From Ruminococcus sp. (GTDB lineage Bacteria; Bacillota; Clostridia; Oscillospirales; Ruminococcaceae): a DNA stretch of 64,000 nt. The DNA lies in contig SVNK01000009.1 of NCBI GenBank assembly GCA_015066935.1, positions 1 through 64,000 of the forward strand, read 5' to 3'. A model generated the notes under the pieces. That model ran no database searches. It saw nothing but the letters and a program-made list of their open reading frames with translations, and was not told the DNA's origin. The position numbers were made by a program, and so were the translations under genes. Below are positions 54,565-61,608 of this stretch, one piece after another (positions within the stretch are counted from its first letter, which is position 1; each line of letters begins with the position of its first letter).

Positions 54565-54786
54565 ATGAAAGGATGCGCTGCAGAAATGCCCTCATACACC
54601 TATGCCGTAAAAGGTGAGAAGCTCCTGAAAGCAAGGGGGTATCAGTGCGAAGTGCAGAGAGAGGAAGCACCTTCGGAAAACGGATGCGGATACTCTCTGA
54701 AAATATACGGAGACTGCAGCAGGGCAAAGAATATTCTTGACAGCTATGCAATTCCCTACACCTCATTTGTATATGGGGGCGGTTGA
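54565..54786 (+). CDS. DUF3343 putative Se/S carrier-like protein
   Basis: A 73-residue protein: LKARGYQCEVQREEAP, then GCGYSLKIYGDCSRAKNIL. It matches the small DUF3343 family, described as TusA-like possible sulfur or selenium carriers. ATG 54565 follows GGGGGTG; the frame could be extended upstream to 54439 without a ribosome site and through the terminator. It ends two bases before the cysteine desulfurase ATG, supporting a joint role. Confidence 0.75.
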   Translation: MKGCAAEMPSYTYAVKGEKLLKARGYQCEVQREEAPSENGCGYSLKIYGDCSRAKNILDSYAIPYTSFVYGGG

Positions 54787-54787
54787 T

Positions 54788-55909
54788 ATGATTATAAATT
54801 TTGATAATGCCGCTACAACCTTTCCGAAGCCTCTCAGTGTCAGGAAGGCTGCTGCGGAAGCCCTTGAAAAGTATGGCGGAAATGCAGGCAGAGGCGGTCA
54901 TGCACTTGCCATGAAAACAGCCGAGGCTGTTTATTCCGCACGTGAGACTGTTGCTGAATTCTTCGGTGCAGAGCCTGAGAATGTCGTTTTCACGCTTAAC
55001 TGTACCCATGCACTGAATATGGCAATTCAGGGAATAATGTGCGGCGGAGGTCATATCATAATAAGTGGGCTAGAGCATAATTCGTCTGCACGTCCTGCCG
55101 CACACCTTGCGCAAAAAGGCGATGTATCACTTTCTGTAGCTGAGGTTTTTCCTGAGAAGGAAAAAACTGTTGAGAGTTTCAGACGTCTCATCCGTAAAGA
55201 TACGAAGGCGATAGTATGCACTCTTGCAAGCAATGTTACGGGACAGCTTCTGCCGTGGAGGGAAATAGGTAAGCTTTGCCGTGAAAGGAACATCTGCTTT
55301 ATTGCGGACGGTGCACAGGCTTGCGGAATAGTCGATGTGAAGCTCGGTGACGGCATAAACATTCTGTGTACTGCCGGACATAAGGCGTTGTACGGTACAA
55401 CAGGAACAGGACTGTTGATTACAGACGGAAAATATCCGATAGAACCTCTTATAAGAGGTGGTACGGGAAGTGCTTCCGCAAGTCTTGTTCAGCCGACGCT
55501 TCTTCCTGAGTCACTTGAAAGCGGGACGCTCAATACTTCGGGAATAATGTCGCTCAGGGCAGGAATTGAATTTGTAAAAAAGCTGACTATTCCGAGAATT
55601 GCCGCATATGAGGAGGATATCTGCCGAAGATTTGTTTCGGGTGTATCAGGGAGTCGGAAGGTGACTGTATATCGCAGTCCGGATGCAGAATACGTTCCGA
55701 TTGTTTCGTTCAATATCGAAGGACTCCATCCCGAAAAGGCAGCGGCACAGCTTGCGGCAGAGGGATACTGTCTGCGTGCGGGATTCCACTGTGCTGCACT
55801 GGCACATGCACAGCTCGGAACAAAAAACGGAACGATTCGATTTGCTCCTTCTGTGTTCAGCCGCAGAGAGGACGCAGAAAGACTCGCTGAACGGATAGTC
55901 TCAATGTGA
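54788..55909 (+). CDS. Cysteine desulfurase family protein (class V aminotransferase)
   Basis: A 373-residue PLP enzyme of the CsdA/SufS-like family. FDNAATTFPKP at the start, GGNAGRGGH, TLNCTHALNMAIQG, SGLEHNSSARP, ADGAQACGIVDV, and the PLP-binding Lys in CTAGHKALYGTTGTG (about 200) are seen. The catalytic Cys region RAGFHCAALAHAQLGT lies near 335. It mobilises sulfur (or selenium) from cysteine. Next to a DUF3343 gene it probably feeds a carrier rather than the ISC machinery; that is inferred. ATG 54788 follows GGGGG. Confidence 0.92.
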   Translation: MIINFDNAATTFPKPLSVRKAAAEALEKYGGNAGRGGHALAMKTAEAVYSARETVAEFFGAEPENVVFTLNCTHALNMAIQGIMCGGGHIIISGLEHNSSARPAAHLAQKGDVSLSVAEVFPEKEKTVESFRRLIRKDTKAIVCTLASNVTGQLLPWREIGKLCRERNICFIADGAQACGIVDVKLGDGINILCTAGHKALYGTTGTGLLITDGKYPIEPLIRGGTGSASASLVQPTLLPESLESGTLNTSGIMSLRAGIEFVKKLTIPRIAAYEEDICRRFVSGVSGSRKVTVYRSPDAEYVPIVSFNIEGLHPEKAAAQLAAEGYCLRAGFHCAALAHAQLGTKNGTIRFAPSVFSRREDAERLAERIVSM

Positions 55910-55920
55910 AAAGACATTAA

Positions 55921-55942
55921 GGGCGGACAATGTTCGCCCTAC
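55921..55942. repeat. Small palindromic repeat
   Basis: GGGCGGACAATGTTCGCCC followed by TAC: an intergenic palindrome related to those at 60076-60152 and 61359-61384. Confidence 0.6.
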
Positions 55943-56036
55943 ATAAATTGCGGAAGAATCCGGATACAAATAATCTGAATGAGAATTGTGCAAAATAACA
56001 GTTATTTTAAATCGCAAAAAAAACGTGTTAAAGCTA

Positions 56037-56066
56037 TTGAAATTATGTGCGTATGTGTGCTATAAT
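56037..56066 (+). promoter_or_regulatory. Promoter of cdaA-cdaR
   Basis: TTGAAA, 18-base spacer, TGC then TATAAT (56061-56066), about 70 bases before ATG 56138. Confidence 0.65.
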
Positions 56067-56137
56067 AAAAGTGTATTATATATAGAAGAAGTGTTGACGA
56101 AAATGTGTAAACAAAAGGAAAGAACAGGAGGTTGCAT

Positions 56138-57016
56138 ATGTCGCTGAAAGATATAAAAGATGCTTTGCTCAGTATGATAAGCACTCTTGAATTTGTTGAC
56201 ATTATAGATGTTGTTTTTCTGGCATATCTCATATACATGCTGCTTAAATTTATCCGTGAAACAAGAGCGGGACAGCTTGTAAAGGGAATTATTTTCCTTG
56301 TGTGCGGTTATTTTATCAGCAAATTCCTCGGACTTAAAACGATTACATATATTCTGAGCGAGACCCTTGATGTGGGTATCATAATTATCATTATTCTGTT
56401 CCAGCCTGAACTGAGAAGGGTTCTGGAAAAAGCAGGACGCACTAAAATCGGTACACGCTTCCTCAGCTTCGGACAAAACAGCGATGAGCTGACACGCAAG
56501 TGGGAAAATGCAATCGACATTATCTGCGATTCATGTGTTGAGCTTTCGTCAACACAGACAGGTGCACTTATAGTTATTGAGCGTCAGGTGCGTCTCGGTG
56601 AGCAGATTGAGACCGGTACGCTTCTTGAGGCGAATCCAAGCAAGGAGCTTTTCGGCAATATCTTTTATCCGAAAACGCCTCTGCACGACGGTGCTGTCAT
56701 AATGCGTGACGGCATGGTACTTGCTGCAGCCTGCTATCTCCCGAAGCCGCAGAAAGATGAGCTTATCAATAAGAAGCTTGGTTCACGTCATCGTGCGGCT
56801 ATCGGAATGAGTGAAAACTCTGATGCAATCGTAATCGCAGTTTCAGAAGAAACAGGACAGATTTCAGTTGCAATGAACGGTGTTATTACCCGTGATTATA
56901 CAAGCGAAAAGCTTGGCAATCTGCTCCGCAGTGAGATAATAGAGCAGAAGAATGATACAATTATTCCGTTTAAGGATGTAATTTCCTCTGATTCCGAAAG
57001 GAGGAAAAAGAAATGA
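56138..57016 (+). CDS. cdaA: Diadenylate cyclase CdaA
   Basis: CdaA synthesises cyclic di-AMP from two ATP and acts at the membrane. The 292-residue protein has three N-terminal hydrophobic segments (about 20-85) and the DAC domain with LHDGAVIMRDG (DGA motif, about 188) and GSRHRAAIGMSE (RHR motif, about 218). The start is ATG 56138 after AGGAGG. It overlaps cdaR by 4 bases. Confidence 0.96.
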   Translation: MSLKDIKDALLSMISTLEFVDIIDVVFLAYLIYMLLKFIRETRAGQLVKGIIFLVCGYFISKFLGLKTITYILSETLDVGIIIIIILFQPELRRVLEKAGRTKIGTRFLSFGQNSDELTRKWENAIDIICDSCVELSSTQTGALIVIERQVRLGEQIETGTLLEANPSKELFGNIFYPKTPLHDGAVIMRDGMVLAAACYLPKPQKDELINKKLGSRHRAAIGMSENSDAIVIAVSEETGQISVAMNGVITRDYTSEKLGNLLRSEIIEQKNDTIIPFKDVISSDSERRKKK

Positions 57017-58335
57017 AACTTCTTCAGAAAGTAAAAGAAAACCTCATGAGAGGCGTGAAAAACGACCTCTTGCTGGCAATATATTCAATACTTATTGCAA
57101 TTGTTGTGTGGTTTGTCATTGCAATTACTTTGTATCCTTCTGTTCCGAAAACGATTCAGAATGTTTCGCTTGTTCTTGATAACACTTCCACAAACAACAG
57201 TTTAAGCGTCATAAGTTATGATGTTGAAAAGGTAGATATAAGAATCAAGGGAAGCCGTACTCAGGTCGGAAATCTTGATTCGGGCAGCTTTATGGCTTAT
57301 TTTGATACGGATAATGTTACCACTCCCGGAAAAAAGAGTCTCAATATCAAAATCAGAAGCAGCAGTAAGGTGAACTATGAGATTGAGTCGATAACACCTT
57401 CAACGGTCAATGTTGTTTTTGACGAGTTCAAGAGCAAGGAAGTCCCCATTAAACCTCAGATCCCGAATGTAAGTGTCGCTGAGGGCAAGGCAATCTATAC
57501 CAAGGAATTCAGCTGTGACCCCGAAGTGATAAGCGTTACGGGACCATCGGCTCAGCTCAATAAAATAAAGTACGCCAATGCAATTGTTGAAAAAGAAATG
57601 GTTATAGATTCTACTCAGAATATCCCTGTGGAACGGATTGAGTTCTTCTCTGATGACGATACAAAAATTGATACCACAAATCTTAAATACAATACGGCAA
57701 ATCTGTTCGTCAAGGTTCCCGTGGTGACTCAGAAAACTGTCAGCCTTGATGTACAGCTTATGAGAGTTCCGAAAAACACCTTTAATACAAGCTTCCTGAA
57801 ACTGAAGGTTTCTCCTGAGACTATTACAATCGCTTCAAAGAATAATCAGGCGAAAATTCCTGATACGCTTACGATTTCTCAGATTCCTCTCCGTGACCTC
57901 AGGGACGGCTACAGCGAGACTTTCGATATAAGCAGTATTCTTGCTGCCAACGATCTGATTAATCAGTCGGGAGTTGAGACGGTTACGGTATCGCTTGAAA
58001 ATACGGGACTTATGAAGAGAGACCTGCTTATAAATAAAGAGAATATCAGGATTCTGAATCCGCCTGACGATGGCAATTCGTATTCTCTTGTAACGGGAAG
58101 TCTGCCGATAACTGTCATTGGTCCGCAAAGCGTCATAGAGAGTATCACTAACGACGATTTCTATGCCGAGGCTAATCTCCTTAACACGAATTCAGACCTC
58201 GACCAGTTTACGTTTGAAGTACTGGTGTGCTGTTCGAAATCAAAGAATGTCTGGGCAGTAGGACAAACCAATGTGCTGATCCAGAAAACACCGATTCCCG
58301 ATGATGCGGATGAGGAACCCGAAGGCGAAGTTTAA
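57013..58335 (+). CDS. cdaR: CdaA regulatory protein with YbbR domains
   Basis: CdaR is a membrane-anchored regulator of CdaA. The 440-residue protein has one N-terminal TM helix (LLLAIYSILIAIVVWFVIAITL, about 20-41) followed by extracytoplasmic YbbR repeats of about 85 residues (VDIRIKGSRTQVGNLDSGSFMAYFD; ISVTGPSAQLNKIKYANAIV; PITVIGPQSVIESITNDDFYAEANL). Its acidic C-terminus follows the last repeat. The start overlaps cdaA (ATGA). glmM, common third member, is not adjacent. Confidence 0.93.
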   Translation: MKLLQKVKENLMRGVKNDLLLAIYSILIAIVVWFVIAITLYPSVPKTIQNVSLVLDNTSTNNSLSVISYDVEKVDIRIKGSRTQVGNLDSGSFMAYFDTDNVTTPGKKSLNIKIRSSSKVNYEIESITPSTVNVVFDEFKSKEVPIKPQIPNVSVAEGKAIYTKEFSCDPEVISVTGPSAQLNKIKYANAIVEKEMVIDSTQNIPVERIEFFSDDDTKIDTTNLKYNTANLFVKVPVVTQKTVSLDVQLMRVPKNTFNTSFLKLKVSPETITIASKNNQAKIPDTLTISQIPLRDLRDGYSETFDISSILAANDLINQSGVETVTVSLENTGLMKRDLLINKENIRILNPPDDGNSYSLVTGSLPITVIGPQSVIESITNDDFYAEANLLNTNSDLDQFTFEVLVCCSKSKNVWAVGQTNVLIQKTPIPDDADEEPEGEV

Positions 58336-58353
58336 CCGAATATCTTGATTTTT

Positions 58354-58388
58354 ACGGAGTATCTGCCTATGCGGATGCTCCGTTTTTT
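58354..58388 (+). terminator. Terminator of cdaA-cdaR
   Basis: ACGGAG / CTCCGT hairpin with inner ATC/GAT pairing and six T, 18 bases past the cdaR stop. Confidence 0.8.
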
Positions 58389-58493
58389 GCCATTTCGAGG
58401 TCGGAAATTGCTGTTTTTTGTCATTTGTTACAAAAATACGGCGTATATGGCAAAAACAGACCGAAAATGCTTTATTTTTCAAAACCGATGTGA

Positions 58494-58499
58494 TATAAT
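58494..58499 (+). promoter_or_regulatory. Extended -10 promoter of the first dockerin gene
   Basis: TGTGA then TATAAT at 58494-58499, with only TTTATT as a possible -35. About 55 bases before ATG 58556. Confidence 0.5.
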
Positions 58500-58555
58500 A
58501 TTTTTCGACCGCATACAAATAGATGGTTAAATAAATATGGAAGTAAGGTTTAATT

Positions 58556-60010
58556 ATGAAATCAGGAAAAATCATGTCAATCATTGTGTCACTTGTGATG
58601 TGTCTTATGGCAGTGCCGATGAATACTGCCGCTTCAAAGACAGAAAGCTCGTCCGCACGTGCTATGGGAGATGTTGACGACGATAAAAAAATTGCCGCAT
58701 CCGACGCTGCACTGGTACTGTCTGAGTACGGCAGACTCTCTATGGGAAGTGAAGGAATATTCTCCGAGGATGTCCGTACTGCTGCCGATGTTGATAAGGA
58801 CGACAAGATTACCGCTTTTGACGCTTCTCTGATACTTGCTTATTATGCTTATAACAGTGCAGGCGGAAGTAAGTCTATCGAGGACTATGTAAGCGAGTTC
58901 ATATCAGGTGAGGTTACAACAACTTCAACAACGACCACTACTGTTTCTACGACAACGTCTACTACAACCAAGAAGAAAACTACTACCACGTCCACTACTA
59001 CAACATCCACGACAACAAGAAAGAAAAAGACTACCACTACATCTACAACAACTACTACAACTACAACCAAGAAGCAAACCACCACGTCCACTACAACAAC
59101 GTCCACCACATCCACTACTACTACCACATCCACTACTACCACATCCGAACCCACAACCACATCCACCACATCCACTACTACAACAACCACCTCCGAACCT
59201 ACAACCACTTCAACGACAACTACATATGCAGACCCATATACGGTCGCTGAAATCAAGCTCGACAAGTATGAGATGAATCTTGAAATAGACGGTCATGACA
59301 TTGCATACGTTACAATGCTCCCCGAAACTGCAAAGGATAAGCGTGAAATCTGGTCAAGTTCGGACGAGAGAGTCGCTATCGTTGACAACGAGGGATATGT
59401 TACAGCAATCGGCGAGGGTAAGTGCATTATCACTGTCAAGAGTACCGCAAATCCCGACGTTTTCGCAGAAATCGTCGTAAGAGTCACCGACAGCCACAAG
59501 ATTACCGATATAAAGCTCGATAAGTACGAAATGGAGCTTGAGGTAGGGGACAATGACATCGCATATGTTACAATGCTCCCCGAAACTGCTAAGGATAAGC
59601 GTGAAATCTGGTCAAGTTCCGACGAGAGCGTCGCTATCGTTGACAACGAGGGCTACGTAACAGCAATGGGCGAGGGCAAGTGCATTATCACTGTAAAGAG
59701 TACCGCTAATCCCGATGTGTACGAGGAAATCGTCGTAAGAGTCACCGACAGCAACAAAATTACTTCTATTGAGCTTTCCAAGACAGAAATAACAATTACT
59801 GTGGGCGGTCACGACATCGCTTATGTGACTATGTACCCCGAAACTGCTCAGGATAAGAGCGAAATCTGGTCAAGCTCCGACGAGAGCATCGCCATTGTTG
59901 ACTCCGAGGGCTATATTACAGGAATCGGCGTCGGCGAGTGCATTATCACCGTCAGAAGTGCCGCTTACCCTGATGTAAAGGCTCGAATCATCGTCGAAGT
60001 AATCGAATAA
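58556..60010 (+). CDS. Secreted dockerin / Thr-rich linker / three Big_2 domains
   Basis: A 484-residue secreted protein: signal peptide (about 1-26), an N-terminal dockerin with two calcium loops (GDVDDDKKIAASDAALVLSEY and ADVDKDDKITAFDASLILAYY, about 35-105), a 105-residue linker almost entirely Thr, with Lys/Arg clusters (TTTKKKTTTT, TTTRKKKTTTT), and three bacterial Ig-like Big_2 domains of about 86 residues each (from about 230, 316 and 402) with the motif EIWSSSDESVAIVDNEGYVTA. Neighbouring Big_2 units are nearly identical in DNA, so they arose by recent duplication. It is probably a cellulosome-bound cell-wall or carbohydrate interaction module; no catalytic domain is present. A paralogue follows. 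Confidence 0.9.
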   Translation: MKSGKIMSIIVSLVMCLMAVPMNTAASKTESSSARAMGDVDDDKKIAASDAALVLSEYGRLSMGSEGIFSEDVRTAADVDKDDKITAFDASLILAYYAYNSAGGSKSIEDYVSEFISGEVTTTSTTTTTVSTTTSTTTKKKTTTTSTTTTSTTTRKKKTTTTSTTTTTTTTKKQTTTSTTTTSTTSTTTTTSTTTTSEPTTTSTTSTTTTTTSEPTTTSTTTTYADPYTVAEIKLDKYEMNLEIDGHDIAYVTMLPETAKDKREIWSSSDERVAIVDNEGYVTAIGEGKCIITVKSTANPDVFAEIVVRVTDSHKITDIKLDKYEMELEVGDNDIAYVTMLPETAKDKREIWSSSDESVAIVDNEGYVTAMGEGKCIITVKSTANPDVYEEIVVRVTDSNKITSIELSKTEITITVGGHDIAYVTMYPETAQDKSEIWSSSDESIAIVDSEGYITGIGVGECIITVRSAAYPDVKARIIVEVIE

Positions 60011-60016
60011 AAATAT

Positions 60017-60040
60017 AAAGGAGGCATTGAGCCTCCTTTA
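60017..60040 (+). terminator. Terminator after first dockerin gene
   Basis: AAAGGAGGC / GCCTCCTTT with a five-base loop. It lies six bases after the stop at 60010. Confidence 0.75.
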
Positions 60041-60075
60041 AATTTGTCAATAAACTTCATTAAAGTACAAGTCAA

Positions 60076-60152
60076 GCGGATGCCCAATGGGCATCCCTAC
60101 AATTTGGCTGTTATGCGTATATAAGTGTAGGGACGACCATTGGTCGTCCGCA
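60076..60152. repeat. Two adjacent small palindromic repeats
   Basis: GCGGATGCCCAATGGGCATC (from 60076) and GTAGGGACGACCATTGGTCG (from 60127), each a palindrome around CCAATGG/CCATTGG with CTAC/GTAG on one side. A further copy is at 61359-61384. Confidence 0.7.
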
Positions 60153-60253
60153 GAACAGCGGTTTGGGGTCTATCATTTGGTTATATGTGACAAAAATAAT
60201 ATGCAGAATACACAAAGCGGAGAGAATCGCTTTAATAAGGGTGTGCGATATGA

Positions 60254-60259
60254 TATAAT
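60254..60259 (+). promoter_or_regulatory. Extended -10 promoter of second dockerin gene
   Basis: ATATGA then TATAAT with a weak TTTAAT at the -35 distance of 17. Confidence 0.5.
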
Positions 60260-60290
60260 AAAAGAAAACACACGAAAGAGGTGCACAATT

Positions 60291-61262
60291 ATGAAATCAG
60301 GAAAAATCACAGCCGTAATAATGTCCGCAGCGATAGCATTTACGGCGGTTCCGCTTTCTGTGACGGCTGATGTAGTTTCGGGGAACCCTGCCCGTGAGCT
60401 TGGCGACGTCGATAATGACTCCAAGGTTACGGCATCCGACGCCTCTCTTGTGCTTGCGGAGTACGCTCAGCTTTCCAATGGCGACGGCACTTTCTCTGAG
60501 GAGACATTCCTCTACGCCGATGTTGACAGGGACGATAAAATTGCCGCTTCCGATGCCTCTCTGATTCTCATATATTACGCCTATAAAGGCTCAGGCGGAC
60601 CTCTTGGTTTCGATGAGTATTTTGAAAGCCTTTCGCAGACCACCACCACAACAGCTACTACCACTACAACCACAACAACAAATCCGCCCTCTATATCAAC
60701 TGAATATAAAATAGAAGATATTGCGACTAATCATAATGCTTTTATTGTGTATGCAAATAGTTTAAGAATGGAATTAACAAGAGGTGGGGCAATCCAAACA
60801 AGCTCGGGCAATATTACATATGGTGCAAGTGAATCTGAGGTGGCATTAATTATGCTAAATGACGGATTAATAAGCGATGAAGTGTTAAAAATAGTATTTA
60901 GTGAATATACAGTTGAAGATTTTGAAAATGGTGCAGAATACCTGTATGAATGGAGAAAAACTGAAGAAAAATTCGGCACAGATATTAATTACTCAAAGTA
61001 TACGATTGATAAAGAAATAGGTAGTTATCTGAACGAACTTGATGATGCATATCGCAACGGCACAGCGAAAGAATATTTATATGATAAATTTGTATCAGAA
61101 AACATAAGTGATAAGTGTGTAAAGAATCCTGCGATATGGGCATTATCGTGTAGCTACGATGTATATGAGAATTATTTGACATCAGGAGATGTTAGATATA
61201 TGATTATGGATGAATATATAAAAGAACTGGATAAAACAGTTCATGGCGAAAGTGCAGAGTAA
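60291..61262 (+). CDS. Secreted dockerin protein with unknown AT-rich C-terminal domain
   Basis: A 323-residue protein: signal peptide (MKSGKITAVIMSAAIAFTAV), N-terminal dockerin (GDVDNDSKVTASDASLVLAEY; ADVDRDDKIAASDASLILIYY, about 40-105), short Thr linker (about 118-134) and a C-terminal domain of about 185 residues (from about 138) rich in Tyr, Glu, Asn and predicted helices, with no family I recognise. The first half is clearly paralogous to the upstream gene and GC-rich like it; from about 60700 the DNA turns strongly AT-rich (ATA, AAT, TTA codons), a sharp change at the end of the linker. ATG 60291 follows GAAAGAGGTG. A longer frame upstream would cross the palindromic repeats and the promoter. 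Confidence 0.85.
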   Translation: MKSGKITAVIMSAAIAFTAVPLSVTADVVSGNPARELGDVDNDSKVTASDASLVLAEYAQLSNGDGTFSEETFLYADVDRDDKIAASDASLILIYYAYKGSGGPLGFDEYFESLSQTTTTTATTTTTTTTNPPSISTEYKIEDIATNHNAFIVYANSLRMELTRGGAIQTSSGNITYGASESEVALIMLNDGLISDEVLKIVFSEYTVEDFENGAEYLYEWRKTEEKFGTDINYSKYTIDKEIGSYLNELDDAYRNGTAKEYLYDKFVSENISDKCVKNPAIWALSCSYDVYENYLTSGDVRYMIMDEYIKELDKTVHGESAE

Positions 61263-61289
61263 TGAAAATGCGGATGCCGTGTATAAACG

Positions 61290-61340
61290 GGACGTCGAGG
61301 ACGCCCAACGGAAGTACCCTTGGGGTGCGCCGTCCCCTAC
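61290..61340. repeat. Larger imperfect palindrome
   Basis: GGGACG...GGACGCCCAAC on the left pairs with TTGGGGTGCGCC...CGTCCC on the right, forming a long imperfect stem in the intergenic region after the second dockerin gene. Confidence 0.5.
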
Positions 61341-61358
61341 AAATATGCGGCATACCAC

Positions 61359-61384
61359 GTAGGGACGACCATTGGTCGTCCGCA
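61359..61384. repeat. Small palindromic repeat
   Basis: GTAGGGACGACCATTGGTCG and onward to CGCA; identical to the copy at 60127-60152 over 26 bases. Confidence 0.7.
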
Positions 61385-61402
61385 AAATGTAAATCGGCAA
61401 AC

Positions 61403-61430
61403 AAAAAGGAGGCAATAAAGCCTCCTTTCG
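61403..61430 (+). terminator. Bidirectional terminator
   Basis: AAAGGAGGC / GCCTCCTTT with flanking A and T runs, between the plus-strand dockerin gene and the minus-strand feo operon; it can end both. Confidence 0.75.
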
Positions 61431-61434
61431 TGTT

Positions 61435-61599
61435 TTATTGAGAATTATCGCCGTGACATCTGTCCCTCATTGCACAGCCCGAACAGCCGCAGCCGCAAGA
61501 GGATTTGCCCGACTTTTTATCCTTTCTGATACTGTATACTGCCAGTCCGATTAGAATCAGGACGACAGCCAGAACGATAATTGTACCGATAAGAATCAC
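61435..61599 (-). CDS. FeoB-associated Cys-rich membrane peptide
   Basis: A 54-residue peptide with an N-terminal membrane helix (ILIGTIIVLAVVLILIGLA), a basic segment (RKDKKSGK) and a C-terminal CGCGCSGCAMRDRC cluster. This is the typical FeoB-associated Cys-rich peptide of anaerobes, placed right after feoB. The start is taken as GTG 61599, 9 bases after the feoB stop; the ribosome site is weak, so coupling to feoB is likely. The cysteines may bind iron or other metal. Confidence 0.8.
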   Translation of the reverse strand: MILIGTIIVLAVVLILIGLAVYSIRKDKKSGKSSCGCGCSGCAMRDRCHGDNSQ

Positions 61600-61608
61600 T
61601 CCCGATGA

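Noticed and set aside
58910..59225. Regularly repeated short units resembling a CRISPR or satellite array
   Set aside because: The units are in-frame Thr codons of a secreted protein linker; no constant repeat with unique spacers exists.
58885..59265. Val-rich open frame on the minus strand
   Set aside because: It is the antisense of the Thr linker (ACN codons read as GTN) and has no ribosome site.
60087..60290. Upstream extension of the second dockerin gene by 68 codons
   Set aside because: It would run through a palindromic repeat and the promoter, and would hide the signal peptide; ATG 60291 has a ribosome site.
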